In this document: in pieces, positions 8,784-17,493 of the stretch
Numbering within the stretch: the stretch's first letter is position 1
Layout: each line of letters starts with the position of its first letter
Program-made: the position numbers and the translations under genes
Notes under the pieces: generated by a model
Databases searched by the model: none
Told to the model about the DNA's origin: nothing
Seen by the model: the letters and a program-made list of their open reading frames with translations, nothing else
Assembly (NCBI RefSeq): GCF_003240565.2
Contig: NZ_CP117258.1
Location: 186,001 to 250,000, forward strand
Direction of reading: 5' to 3'
DNA from: Rhizobium tumorigenes
GTDB taxonomy: Bacteria; Pseudomonadota; Alphaproteobacteria; Rhizobiales; Rhizobiaceae
Length of the DNA: 64,000 nt

Positions 8784-9716
8784 ATGGCGGTTTCCACCAC
8801 AGTCCCGGCAACGGGGCAGTCTCGCAAAGCAAGGAGGGCGCTGCCACGCGCCCTCTGGCCATGGCTCCTGCTGTTGCCGGCTTTCCTGTCGCTTGCATCT
8901 GTGTCCTTCTATCCGATCGTCAACGGCCTCTATCTGTCGCTGACGAACCGCTCGCTGATTACCCAGGACAATGATTTCGTCGGCTTTGCCAACTACGTGC
9001 AACTTTACAACGATCCGGCGTTCTGGAATGCCTGGCGCCACACGATGTGGTTTACCGTCGCATCCACCGTGCTGGAGACGCTGATCGGCCTCGGCATGGC
9101 CCTCATTCTCTGTGAGACCTTCGGGGGACGGGGGATTATCCGGGCGGCCATGCTCGTGCCTTGGGCAATGCCGACCGTGGTCACCTCGAAGATGTTCGGA
9201 TGGCTGTTCGACGGCCAGCACGGCATCATTAATTTCATTCTCCTGCATCTCGGGCTGATCGACCAGAACGTCAACTGGTACGGATCGCCGAACACCGCCC
9301 TCCTCACCATCATCCTTGCCGACGTCTGGAAGACCACGCCGTTCATGGCGCTGCTGCTTCTGACCGGATTGCAGACCGTTCCGAAGTCGCTGATCGAAGC
9401 CGCACGGATGGACGGCGCCAAGGCCTGGGTGATCTTCTGGAACATCCGCTTGCCGCTGCTGCTGCCGACGCTGCTGATCGCCGGACTGTTCCGTGCGTTG
9501 GACGCCTTCCGCATCTTCGACCTCGTCTACGTGCTGACGGGCGGCGGCCCGGCCGATTCCACCGAAACGCTGTCGACGCTGTCCTACAAGATCCTCTTTT
9601 CAACCCTGCAGTTCGGCTACGGCTCGGCAGTCTCCACGGCGATGTTCCTGACTGAAGGCGTGATCGCGGTGGTGTTCTGCCTGTTCCTCGTCCGGCAGAT
9701 AAGGAAGACGACATGA
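8784..9716 (+). CDS. sugar ABC transporter permease (MalF type)
   Basis: A 310-residue inner-membrane permease with six predicted spans, first at WPWLLLLPAFLSLASVSFYPIV. The EAA loop that docks on the ATPase reads EAARMDGAKAWVIFWNIRLP. The motif FDLVYVLTGGGPADSTETL is standard for MalF-type CUT1 permeases. It starts one base after the stop of the binding-protein gene and overlaps the next permease by 4 bp (ATGA), so translation is coupled. It would pair with the second permease and the ATPase at 15851-16936. Confidence 0.94.
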   Translation: MAVSTTVPATGQSRKARRALPRALWPWLLLLPAFLSLASVSFYPIVNGLYLSLTNRSLITQDNDFVGFANYVQLYNDPAFWNAWRHTMWFTVASTVLETLIGLGMALILCETFGGRGIIRAAMLVPWAMPTVVTSKMFGWLFDGQHGIINFILLHLGLIDQNVNWYGSPNTALLTIILADVWKTTPFMALLLLTGLQTVPKSLIEAARMDGAKAWVIFWNIRLPLLLPTLLIAGLFRALDAFRIFDLVYVLTGGGPADSTETLSTLSYKILFSTLQFGYGSAVSTAMFLTEGVIAVVFCLFLVRQIRKTT

Positions 9717-10549
9717 CCCAGGGCCGCTCCGTTCTCCAGAGTACGGTGATCTATGCCGGTGCGCTGTTTATCCTGGTATGGTCAGCCGGGCCTTTCCTCT
9801 GGCAGTTCTCGACCTCGCTGCAGCTCGACAAGGCGCTGACCGAGGGAACGCCATCGCTCATTCCGCATCCCTTCACGCTGGAGCACTACTATAATGCCTT
9901 CGTCGAAAAGGGCCTGCATCACTATGTTCTGAACTCGCTGATCGTCTCGCTGTCGACCACGGCGCTCTGCCTGATCGTCGGTTCGCTGTCAGCCTTTGCG
10001 CTGTCGCGGCTCGATGTGAAGGGCCGGTTCGGCATCCTGATGGTGATCCTGTCGGTGTCGATGTTCCCGCAGATCGCGCTCGTCGGCCCGCTTTATCTGC
10101 TGGCCTCGGATCTCGGTCTCCTCGACACCCATACCGCTCTGATCATCACCTATCTTGCGCTGGGTCTGCCGTTGGTGACCTGGGTGCTGTTTGGCTATTT
10201 CGAAACCCTGCCGCGCGAAATCGACGAGGCGGCGCGGATGGATGGCGTCGGCGTCGTCGGCCTACTCTGGCACATCATCCTGCCGATGTCGCTGCCGAGC
10301 CTTGTGACGACAGGGCTGCTGGCCTTCATCACCGCCTGGAACGAGTTCCTGTTCGCGCTTGCCTTCACCTCCGATCCCGACAGCCAGACCATTCCCGTCG
10401 GCATCGCCAACTTCACGAACCAGTACTACGTGCCCTGGGGAGATATTGCGGCTGCGTCCGCTGTCGTCACCGTGCCGCTCATCATACTCGTGCTGGTCTT
10501 CCAGCGACACATCATCGAAGGCCTGACGCAAGGCGGAATCAAGGAATAG
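9713..10549 (+). CDS. sugar ABC transporter permease (MalG type)
   Basis: A 278-residue inner-membrane permease, second half of the CUT1 channel. Six spans are predicted, and the EAA loop reads DEAARMDGVGVVGLLWHIILP. The C-terminal pattern (FLFALAFTSDPDSQTIPVGIANFTNQY ... FQRHIIEGLTQGGIK) is characteristic of MalG-type permeases. The start overlaps the upstream permease by 4 bp. The next gene, a TIM-barrel enzyme, begins 3 bp after the stop. Confidence 0.94.
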   Translation: MTQGRSVLQSTVIYAGALFILVWSAGPFLWQFSTSLQLDKALTEGTPSLIPHPFTLEHYYNAFVEKGLHHYVLNSLIVSLSTTALCLIVGSLSAFALSRLDVKGRFGILMVILSVSMFPQIALVGPLYLLASDLGLLDTHTALIITYLALGLPLVTWVLFGYFETLPREIDEAARMDGVGVVGLLWHIILPMSLPSLVTTGLLAFITAWNEFLFALAFTSDPDSQTIPVGIANFTNQYYVPWGDIAAASAVVTVPLIILVLVFQRHIIEGLTQGGIKE

Positions 10550-10552
10550 ACA

Positions 10553-11371
10553 ATGACCACGGATTTCAAGGTCGGCTGCCAGACGTTTACATGGGAGATG
10601 CTCGGCGCCGGCTGGACCGGGACCGCGGATGACCTCATGGCAGCAATTGCCGCTGGTGGTTATTCCGGCATCGAAATCACCGATACGATGATCGGCCCCT
10701 ATGCTGACAAACCAGCCGATTTCAAAAAGGCGCTGGCGAGCCACGGGTTGCAACTGGTGTCCTTCGCCTTCGGCTCGCAGACCGGGTTCACGGTTGCCGA
10801 CCACATTGACGCCGATCTGGTCGTCGCGCAGCGCTGGGTCGATTTCGCATCCCATTTCGAGGGCGCACTGGTGTCGATCGGCTCTGCCACGGTCGTATCG
10901 GACGGCCCCCGCGCGGAGAAATTCAAGGTCGCCGCCGAGTTCTACAATCGGGCTGCGGCCCTCGGCCAGGCATCGGGCGTCACGGTGGCGGTGCATCCGA
11001 GTTCGCACCATAACACCCTGCTGTTCGACCGGGCCGATTATGACACGATCTTCGGGCTGCTCGATCCCGCGCTGGTCGGCTGGATCCCGGATACCGGGCA
11101 CATCCTGCGCGGCCACGACGACATCCTCGACACGCTTCAAACCTACCAGGCCCGCATCCGCTACCTCCACCTCAAGGATGTCGATGCCAACGACCAGTGG
11201 GCGATGCTCGGCGAGGGCGTGCTCGACACGCCAGCCGTGCTCGACATCGTCGGCAAGGCGCCGAACTTCAACGGATGGCTGGTGCTCGAGGAAGAATCCG
11301 AGACGGCAGGGCGCGATCCCGCTGCTGCCGTGAAACTCAATCGCCAGACAATGCGCGGCTATGGTGCATAA
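10553..11371 (+). CDS. TIM-barrel sugar isomerase/dehydratase-like protein (IolE-like)
   Basis: A 272-residue xylose-isomerase-like TIM barrel (AP endonuclease 2 superfamily). Metal and substrate residues can be placed at E41 (GIEIT), H148 (VAVHPSSHHNT), D180 and H183 (IPDTGHI), H206 (LHLKDVD) and E246 (VLEEES). The His at 148 and the DTGH motif resemble inosose dehydratase (IolE) more than plain isomerases. The family includes isomerases, epimerases, dehydratases and, with Gfo/Idh/MocA partners, beta-eliminating deglycosidases that act on 3-keto sugars. It lies between the transporter and an oxidoreductase of that very family, with a second TIM barrel after it. A role on an oxidised sugar is inferred; the exact reaction is unknown. 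Confidence 0.85.
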   Translation: MTTDFKVGCQTFTWEMLGAGWTGTADDLMAAIAAGGYSGIEITDTMIGPYADKPADFKKALASHGLQLVSFAFGSQTGFTVADHIDADLVVAQRWVDFASHFEGALVSIGSATVVSDGPRAEKFKVAAEFYNRAAALGQASGVTVAVHPSSHHNTLLFDRADYDTIFGLLDPALVGWIPDTGHILRGHDDILDTLQTYQARIRYLHLKDVDANDQWAMLGEGVLDTPAVLDIVGKAPNFNGWLVLEEESETAGRDPAAAVKLNRQTMRGYGA

Positions 11372-11383
11372 GGAAGAAATGCG

Positions 11384-12460
11384 ATGATCGAGAAAGAACA
11401 GCGTCGATTGCGGGTGGGCGTTCTCGGCTGCGGGCCGATTGCGCAATTTGCCCATCTCGAATCCTGTGTGAAGGCGCGCAATGCCGATCTCTACGCAATC
11501 TGCGATGCAGCACCGGATCTCCTGGCGCGCATGGGTGCGACCTACGAGCCGCAAAAGATGTACGGCGACTACGACGCCATGCTGGCCGATCCAGAGCTCG
11601 AAGCCGTGATCGTCGCCACCTCCGATGCCTACCATGTGCCGATGTCGATCAAGGCGCTCCATGCCGGCAAGCATGTTCTTTGCGAGAAGCCGATCGGCGT
11701 TTCCGTCGAGGAAGGCCAACAGCTGGCCGATGCGGTGGAGCGCTCGGGCAAGATCCTGCAGGTCGGCCACATGAAGCGCTTCGATCCGGCTCTGGAAGCG
11801 GCGCGCGACTTCGTGCGCGACGATATCGGCCAGATCTTTGCGCTCAAGGCCTGGTACTGCGATTCCACGCACCGCTACACCAACACTGACGCCGTCCAGC
11901 CGCTGCCGGTAACCAGCAAGCTGGCACGCAAGCCTGGCGGCAATCCCAAGGCCGATCTCCGGCAGTATTTCATGCTGGCGCACGGCTCGCATCTGGTCGA
12001 TACGGCGCGCTTTTTCTGCGGCGAGCTGGTCGCGGTCCGGGCCCGCCTGCTGGAGCGCGCCGGTGCTTATTGCTGGTTCGTCGAAACCGAATTCGCCAAT
12101 GGCGCGCTCGGCCACCTCGATCTGACCGTTGCCGTCAGGATGGACTGGCACGAGGGCTTCCAGCTCTATGGCGAGCACGGGTCCGTTCTCGCCAAGACCT
12201 TCAATCCCTGGTATTTCCGCGCCAGCGAGGTCGATATCTTCCACGAGAAGGACGCGACCACCCGCAGGCCTCTGGGCGCCGATGGGCATTTCTTCCGCCG
12301 CCAGCTGGAGGGTCTCGCCGATACGGTCCTGACGGGCGCTCCGATGCGCGGCGCCAATGTCGATGACGGCATTGCCTCGATCCGCGCCATGGTCGCCATC
12401 GCCCGTTCGGTTGAAACCAGCGAACGCGTCGAAATCGCATCCGTGACGGGATCGGTCTGA
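11384..12460 (+). CDS. Gfo/Idh/MocA-family sugar oxidoreductase
   Basis: A 358-residue NAD(P)-dependent dehydrogenase. The Rossmann motif GCGPIA is at residues 15-20 and the active-site EKP at 101-103 (CEKPIGVS). KRFDP (MKRFDPALEAA) and a His-rich segment (AHGSHLVDTARFF) sit where the catalytic Lys/His region is found in this family. It starts 12 bp after the first TIM-barrel gene, and its last base is shared with the start of the second (12460). It is the second oxidoreductase of this family in the locus. It is only distantly similar to the one at 6113-7261, so the two probably act on different steps or substrates. Confidence 0.9.
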   Translation: MIEKEQRRLRVGVLGCGPIAQFAHLESCVKARNADLYAICDAAPDLLARMGATYEPQKMYGDYDAMLADPELEAVIVATSDAYHVPMSIKALHAGKHVLCEKPIGVSVEEGQQLADAVERSGKILQVGHMKRFDPALEAARDFVRDDIGQIFALKAWYCDSTHRYTNTDAVQPLPVTSKLARKPGGNPKADLRQYFMLAHGSHLVDTARFFCGELVAVRARLLERAGAYCWFVETEFANGALGHLDLTVAVRMDWHEGFQLYGEHGSVLAKTFNPWYFRASEVDIFHEKDATTRRPLGADGHFFRRQLEGLADTVLTGAPMRGANVDDGIASIRAMVAIARSVETSERVEIASVTGSV

Positions 12461-13281
12461 TGCAGGTCGGTATCTTCGCCAAGACCTTTCCGGGGACAGA
12501 TCCGCTTGCCGTCCTGTCGGCGGTAGCCAGCAACGGCTATTCCGCGACGCAGTTCAATCTTGCCTGCTGCGGCCTGCCATCGATGCCGGACGCCGTGCCG
12601 GAGAGCACTGTCACCGCCATCCGCACGGCTGCCGAGACGAGTGGCGTCTCGCTTGTGGCGCTGTCCGGGACCTATAACATGGCCCATCCGGACCCTGCCG
12701 TCAGACAGGCCGGGCTGCGGCAGCTCGAGGTCGTGATCAGAGCTGCGGCGGCGCTTGCCATTCCGTTGGTCACGCTCTGCACAGGCAGCCGCAACCCTGT
12801 CGATCAGTGGGCGCACCACCCGGACAACGCCGACCCTTCTGCCTGGGGCGACATGGCTCTGGAGATGGCCAAGGCGTTGGCGCTGGCCGAAGGCTACGGC
12901 GTCATGCTCGGCATCGAGCCCGAGCAGGCGAACATCGTGACATCGGCCGAAGACGCCATGCGCCTGATCGCCGAGATGGGATCGCGCAAGCTGCGCATTG
13001 TCCTCGACCCCGCCAATCTCTTCGAGGCGGCCACGCCTGACGAGGCGCGATCCATCGTGGCGCGAGCGGTCGATACGGCTGCCGGACACGTCGCCATGGC
13101 GCACGCCAAGGACCGCCATGCGGATGGCAGCTTTGCCACTGCCGGCAAGGGCGTCGTGGATTTCGGCGATTTCCTCGTCCGCCTTAAAGCCTCCGGCTTC
13201 GATGGCCCTGTCGTTACCCATGGGCTCTCGGCCGATGAGGCCTCCGGAGTTGCAGCCTTCCTGAAGGGAATGGTCGGATGA
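12460..13281 (+). CDS. TIM-barrel sugar phosphate isomerase/epimerase family protein
   Basis: A 273-residue xylose-isomerase-like TIM barrel. The expected metal ligands are E153 (LGIEPEQ), D183/N186 (VLDPANLF) and H215/D218 (AHAKDR), with a later GKGVVDF motif. Unlike the barrel at 10553-11371 it carries the canonical Glu at the first ligand position, so the two are not simple duplicates. It overlaps the oxidoreductase gene by one base and the hydrolase gene by 4 bp. The family's chemistry is sugar isomerisation, epimerisation or elimination. The substrate is unassigned. Confidence 0.87.
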   Translation: MQVGIFAKTFPGTDPLAVLSAVASNGYSATQFNLACCGLPSMPDAVPESTVTAIRTAAETSGVSLVALSGTYNMAHPDPAVRQAGLRQLEVVIRAAAALAIPLVTLCTGSRNPVDQWAHHPDNADPSAWGDMALEMAKALALAEGYGVMLGIEPEQANIVTSAEDAMRLIAEMGSRKLRIVLDPANLFEAATPDEARSIVARAVDTAAGHVAMAHAKDRHADGSFATAGKGVVDFGDFLVRLKASGFDGPVVTHGLSADEASGVAAFLKGMVG

Positions 13282-14108
13282 GCGAGCAAGTCTATCTTAC
13301 CCGCGACGATGCCGAGCTTGCTGTCTTCGACTTTGGCAGCGGCCTGCCGGTGCTCTTCCAGCACGGGCTGGGAGGCAGTGACGCGCAGGTGGCGCAGGCC
13401 TTTCCCGATGGCGATGGCTTCAGGCGAATGACTGTGGAATGTCGCGGCCATGGCAGCTCGTCGCTCGGTAGCCGGCGGCCATTTTCCATCGCCATGTTTG
13501 CCGAGGATGTTCTCGCGGCTGCCGATCGGTGCGGCATCGAGCGCCTCGCCGTCGGCGGTATTTCCATGGGCGCCGCCATCGCCCTCCATCTGGCCCATTT
13601 CCACAAGGACCGCATCGCAGCTCTGGTGTTGGTGCGGCCGGCCTGGACCTTCGATGCCGCGCCCGAAAACATGGCGCCGATCCGCACTGTCGGCAAACTG
13701 ATCCTTGCTCACCCGATCGAGCAAGCCCGCGACCTTTTTGTCGCCTCCGAGACGGGGGCTGAACTTGAACGGGACGCGCCGGACAATTTTGCATCCTTGC
13801 TCGGCTATTTCGATCGACCTGACGCTGCTGCCTTCGCAAAGGTACTCGTCGATATCGCGAGCGACGGACCGGACGTGACCAAGGCCTCGGCCGCTGCGCT
13901 CGCCGTTCCGACGCTCGTCATAGGCAACCGGCAAGATGCCATCCATCCGCTGTCATCAGCCGAAACGCTTGCGGCCACCATTCCGGGCGCTGCCTTCGTC
14001 GAGGTGGCGGCCAAGGCTGCCGACAAGGCCCGTCATTTCGCAGAGACCCAAAGCGCCATCTCGCAATTCCTCTCCTCTGAAACCCTCCGGAGCCGTTTCG
14101 CATCATGA
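13278..14108 (+). CDS. alpha/beta hydrolase (lactonase/esterase-like)
   Basis: A 276-residue alpha/beta-fold hydrolase. The oxyanion strand motif QHGLGG is at about residues 29-33. The nucleophile is S96 in GGISMGAA, and an Asp in VIGNRQDAIHP and a His in KARHFAE complete the triad. The sequence resembles 3-oxoadipate enol-lactonase-like hydrolases. Within this operon, opening of a sugar lactone or cleavage of an ester made by the preceding enzymes is a plausible role, but it is inferred. It overlaps both neighbours by 4 bp (ATGA type), so it is translated as part of the operon. Confidence 0.85.
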   Translation: MSEQVYLTRDDAELAVFDFGSGLPVLFQHGLGGSDAQVAQAFPDGDGFRRMTVECRGHGSSSLGSRRPFSIAMFAEDVLAAADRCGIERLAVGGISMGAAIALHLAHFHKDRIAALVLVRPAWTFDAAPENMAPIRTVGKLILAHPIEQARDLFVASETGAELERDAPDNFASLLGYFDRPDAAAFAKVLVDIASDGPDVTKASAAALAVPTLVIGNRQDAIHPLSSAETLAATIPGAAFVEVAAKAADKARHFAETQSAISQFLSSETLRSRFAS

Positions 14109-14830
14109 TCACGAAGACCCTCTCTGGCCCTGCGGCAATCGCAGCCCTCCCCCGCGACCGATTGCTCGGCGAATTCTCCCTCTGGTCGGCCGACCTCGCA
14201 AACATGGAATCCGATCTCAAACGGATCGAGGATCATGTCGACCTGCATCATATCGACGTTGCGGATGCGCGCTTCACTCCCGGTTTCCTGTTCTTTCCCG
14301 ATTTCGTGGCCCGCATTGCCAAGTCCACCGCAAAGCCCATCCACGTTCACCTGATGGTCGAAGCCGAGATCGTCGAGGAGCAGACCCGTCAGTTCATCGA
14401 GGCCGGTGCCGATCTCATCAGCGTCCATGCGGAAAACGGCGAGGCCGGTCTTCGGGCGTTGGCGATCGCCAAGGAAATGGGCGCAGCCGGCGGTGTTGTC
14501 CTGCGGCTGGAGACGCCGGTGGAAGCGGTCAAGCCGTTCCTGCCGCATATTGCCTTCGTGACGTTACTCGGAACGTCGATCGGCGTGAAAGGCCAGAGCC
14601 TGTCGGAAAAGGCGTGTGACCGGCTGATCGAGGCCCGCTCGCTCATCCGCGCTGCCGGCCGTGAAGGCGAAATCGTCCTTGCGGCGGATGGCGGCATTCG
14701 TGAACAGACCGTGCCGCTTCTGCGCGCTGATGGCGCCGAGACAGTCGTCCTGGGGTCGCTGGCCTTTGGAGACAAGGATCTGGCCGCCCGGATGAAATGG
14801 CTGCATGCCCTGGAAAGCCACGCCCAGTGA
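14105..14830 (+). CDS. ribulose-phosphate 3-epimerase family protein
   Basis: A 241-residue TIM barrel of the ribulose-phosphate epimerase family. The metal and acid/base residues are kept: H49 and D51 (LHHIDVADARF), H82 (VHLMVE) and D195 (AADGGI). Two signatures differ from true Rpe. The usual MDG after the first Asp reads ADA, and the phosphate-loop GFGGQ is replaced by GTSIGVKGQ. That suggests a different sugar, perhaps another ketose 6-phosphate as for allulose-6-phosphate epimerase. It overlaps the hydrolase by 4 bp and the ROK kinase by 4 bp (GTGA). Confidence 0.85.
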   Translation: MITKTLSGPAAIAALPRDRLLGEFSLWSADLANMESDLKRIEDHVDLHHIDVADARFTPGFLFFPDFVARIAKSTAKPIHVHLMVEAEIVEEQTRQFIEAGADLISVHAENGEAGLRALAIAKEMGAAGGVVLRLETPVEAVKPFLPHIAFVTLLGTSIGVKGQSLSEKACDRLIEARSLIRAAGREGEIVLAADGGIREQTVPLLRADGAETVVLGSLAFGDKDLAARMKWLHALESHAQ

Positions 14831-15864
14831 CAGACGCCGCCCTCGCATTCGACCTCGGTGGAACGGAGCTGCGGGCCGCGATGGTGAACCGCGCGGGCGA
14901 CCTGCTGTCATTCCTGTCGGTGCCAACGCTGGCAGCGGACGGGCCGCGTGCCGTCATCGGACAGATGCAGGCGCTAGCCGCCGAGATAAGGGGGCAAACG
15001 CCAAACATCGAACCGGTCGGCATCGGCGTCGGTGCTCCCGGGCCGCTCGATCCCGTTTCAGGCATCGTCATTGCGCCGCCGACCCTCACCGGTTGGCATG
15101 ACGTGCCGCTCGCAGACATCCTGCTGGAGCACTTCAAGCTGCCGGTCTGGCTCGAGAACGACGCCAACGCTGCCGCTCTCGGCGAGTGGCGATACGGCGC
15201 CGGCAGAGGTGCGGCCTCGATGGTCTTTGCCACCGTTTCGACCGGTATCGGTGGCGGCGTCATCGCCGATGGCCGCATCCTGCACGGGCGACGGGGGCTT
15301 GCGGCTGAAATCGGCCATATGACGATCACCAACGAGGGAGAGCGCTGCTTTTGCGGCGCGATCGGCTGCTTCGAAGCCTTGGCCTCGGGCACCGCGCTCG
15401 GCCGAAGGGCAACCACCGGTACGCGGCCTTTCGACGGTTCGATGATGCGGGCGCTGTCGGCCGATGGCGATGTCACCGGCCGGCATGTCGTCGATGCGGC
15501 ACGCCGGGGTGATCGGCAGGCGCTGGAGATGCTGGCGGTCGAAGCTCGCTGGCTCGGCATCGGTCTCACCAATCTGCTGCACCTCTATTCGCCGGACATC
15601 ATCGTCGTCGGCGGTGGCATCTCCCACGGCTTCGATATGCTGCATGGTGAGATCAAGGCCACGGTCGCCGAGCGTGCCATGTCCGCCTATCGCGACGTTC
15701 CCATCGTTGCAGCACAGCTCGGGCGTCACGCCGGGCTCATCGGGGCGGCGAGCCTGGTCCTGCACAGCGACGACAGGGATACCGCCGCGCTTGCGGCCCA
15801 CCCGAACAATTCAGGCGGGGACGATCCCGCCAGCACAATGGAGGCCCGTCATGGCCAATCTTAA
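14827..15864 (+). CDS. ROK-family sugar kinase
   Basis: A 345-residue ROK protein without a DNA-binding domain, so a kinase rather than a repressor. The ATP-binding motif DLGGT is at residues 9-13 and the catalytic Asp is in LENDANAA (about D112). The ROK zinc site is H164 with the CxCGxxGC cysteines C174, C176 and C181 ([11 protein letters not shown]). The start is the GTG at 14827, which overlaps the previous stop in a GTGA; an ATG at 14797 would add ten residues unlike the family. It probably phosphorylates the sugar that the Rpe-like enzyme then epimerises, or the reverse. It overlaps the ATPase gene by 14 bp. Confidence 0.9.
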   Translation: MTDAALAFDLGGTELRAAMVNRAGDLLSFLSVPTLAADGPRAVIGQMQALAAEIRGQTPNIEPVGIGVGAPGPLDPVSGIVIAPPTLTGWHDVPLADILLEHFKLPVWLENDANAAALGEWRYGAGRGAASMVFATVSTGIGGGVIADGRILHGRRGLAAEIGHMTITNEGERCFCGAIGCFEALASGTALGRRATTGTRPFDGSMMRALSADGDVTGRHVVDAARRGDRQALEMLAVEARWLGIGLTNLLHLYSPDIIVVGGGISHGFDMLHGEIKATVAERAMSAYRDVPIVAAQLGRHAGLIGAASLVLHSDDRDTAALAAHPNNSGGDDPASTMEARHGQS

Positions 15865-16936
15865 ACTGCGCGACGCCCGCAAGGCCTATGGTGCGGTCGA
15901 AGTCATCAAGGGCATCGACCTCGACGTCGTGGACCGCGAATTCGTGGTCTTCGTCGGGCCGTCGGGCTGTGGCAAGTCCACCCTGCTGCGGATGATCGCC
16001 GGCCTCGAGAATATCACCGGCGGCGATCTGATGATCGATGGCGTCCGGGCAAATGACATCGATCCGTCCGAGCGCGGGCTGGCCATGGTGTTCCAGTCCT
16101 ATGCGCTCTACCCGCACATGACCGTGGCGGAGAACATGGGCTTTGCCCTACGGATCGCCGGCATCCCCGTCCCCGAGCGCGACGCCAAGGTCAATGCGGC
16201 AGCCAAGGTCCTGGAGCTGTCGCATCTGCTCGACCGGCGGCCCAAGGATCTGTCCGGCGGCCAGCGCCAGCGCGTCGCCATCGGCCGAGCCATCGTCCGC
16301 AATCCGAAGATCTTCCTGTTCGACGAGCCGCTGTCCAATCTCGACGCTGCCCTGCGCGTCAACATGCGTCTCGAACTCATGCGCCTGCACCAGACGCTGG
16401 AAGCGACGATGATCTACGTCACCCATGACCAGATCGAAGCGATGACCATGGCAGACAAGATCGTCGTGCTGAACGCAGGCCGCATCGAGCAGGTGGGATC
16501 GCCGCTCGATCTCTACAATCACCCGGCGAATATCTTCGTTGCCGGCTTCATCGGCTCGCCGAAGATGAACCTGCTGCGGGTGCGCGTCGATGCCATTGGT
16601 CCGGCCGGCGTGACGGTGGTTGCTGCGGAAGGTGTTGCGATACCCGTCGCCGTCGCCCCGGGCGAGGTCAAGGTCGGCGATGAAATCACGCTCGGGATCC
16701 GGCCGGAGCATATCCGCATCGGCGAGGGCGGTCAGTTCCACGGCAAGGCTGTCCTTGCCGAACGGCTCGGTGGATTGACGGTCTTTCACGTCGATATTAC
16801 CCCTGAGGTATCGCTTGTGGTACAGACCGATGGCGCTGATAAAACTAGCCTCCATGTCCCGATCACGCTCGGGATAGAGCCGCACAACTGCCACCTGTTC
16901 GACACGGCCGGGAAGGCTCTCGCCAAGTTGAACTGA
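15851..16936 (+). CDS. sugar ABC transporter ATP-binding protein (UgpC/MsmK type)
   Basis: A 361-residue cytoplasmic ATPase that powers the CUT1 transporter. Walker [10 protein letters not shown] is at 36-44, the signature LSGGQ at 134-138 and Walker B IFLFDEP at 154-160. A C-terminal TOBE/regulatory domain follows ([16 protein letters not shown] ... [11 protein letters not shown]). The ATG at 15851 lies inside the end of the ROK gene. Being encoded at the far end of the operon from the permeases is common in rhizobia. It completes the transporter of 7436-10549. Confidence 0.94.
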   Translation: MANLKLRDARKAYGAVEVIKGIDLDVVDREFVVFVGPSGCGKSTLLRMIAGLENITGGDLMIDGVRANDIDPSERGLAMVFQSYALYPHMTVAENMGFALRIAGIPVPERDAKVNAAAKVLELSHLLDRRPKDLSGGQRQRVAIGRAIVRNPKIFLFDEPLSNLDAALRVNMRLELMRLHQTLEATMIYVTHDQIEAMTMADKIVVLNAGRIEQVGSPLDLYNHPANIFVAGFIGSPKMNLLRVRVDAIGPAGVTVVAAEGVAIPVAVAPGEVKVGDEITLGIRPEHIRIGEGGQFHGKAVLAERLGGLTVFHVDITPEVSLVVQTDGADKTSLHVPITLGIEPHNCHLFDTAGKALAKLN

Positions 16937-16989
16937 CAAGGACCGTCCACGATGCGATCGGTCATCCCTTTGAAATCGAGGTAAAAGAA

Positions 16990-17409
16990 ATGACATTCAT
17001 ACGCGAAACCCTGACGCTCAGCCATGCCGGCGCGTTGCAGGCCGTATCGGCCGCCGTCGACAAGGCCGTCGCGATGGGCGTGCCCCAGTGCGTCCACATC
17101 GTCGATGCCAGCGGCGAGACGATCGCCAGCCTGCGCATGGACGGCGCCAAATACCTCAGCATGCACACGGCCCGCGCCAAGGCCCGCACCGCAGCGTCGA
17201 TCAACGCGCCGACGGGCGGCATGGCCTTTGAATTCGGGGCCGCCGCCGGCATTGCCTCCCAGGGCGGCGTCACCCACCTGCCCGGTGGCCTGCCGATCCG
17301 TTTCGCCGGCAAGCTCGCTGGCGCCATCGGCATCGGCTCCGGCAGCGGCGACCAGGATTTCGAAGTCGCCCGCGCCGCGCTTGCCGCCATTGGCGCAGAT
17401 CCGGTCTGA
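16990..17409 (+). CDS. GlcG/HbpS-family protein
   Basis: A 139-residue protein of the GlcG/HbpS (DUF336) family. The family pattern is clear: AVDKAVAMGVPQCVHIVDASGE near the start and KARTAASINAPTG in the middle. It ends with GGLPIRFAGKLAGAIGIGSGSGDQDFEVARAAL. No signal peptide is seen. Some members bind haem or corrinoids, and glcG lies in glycolate operons, but the function is not settled. It follows the ATPase gene by 53 bp and ends the sugar operon, followed by a strong hairpin at 17420-17447. It also lies 446 bp from the glycolate oxidase genes, which run in the opposite direction. Confidence 0.85.
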   Translation: MTFIRETLTLSHAGALQAVSAAVDKAVAMGVPQCVHIVDASGETIASLRMDGAKYLSMHTARAKARTAASINAPTGGMAFEFGAAAGIASQGGVTHLPGGLPIRFAGKLAGAIGIGSGSGDQDFEVARAALAAIGADPV

Positions 17410-17419
17410 GGATTTTCTG

Positions 17420-17447
17420 GCGTTAGCAGCTGAAGGCCTGCTAACGC
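17420..17447 (+). terminator. strong hairpin closing the sugar operon
   Basis: GCGTTAGCAG at 17420-17429 and its perfect reverse complement at 17438-17447 make a 10-bp stem with an 8-nt loop, 10 bp past the stop codon of the GlcG/HbpS gene. There is no U-tract after it, so it may be an mRNA 3-prime stabiliser or a weak terminator. Confidence 0.6.
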
Positions 17448-17493
17448 AGAAAGCCGTCACGCGGTGGACGACCGAAGGCACGGAGCTTGCGAC

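Noticed and set aside
7346..8827. 493-residue leftward open frame opposite the sugar-binding protein
   Set aside because: Antisense shadow; the rightward gene has a signal peptide and ribosome-binding site.
10262..12289. 675-residue leftward open frame across three sugar-operon genes
   Set aside because: Spans the permease, TIM-barrel and oxidoreductase genes in antisense; no ribosome-binding site and no family pattern.
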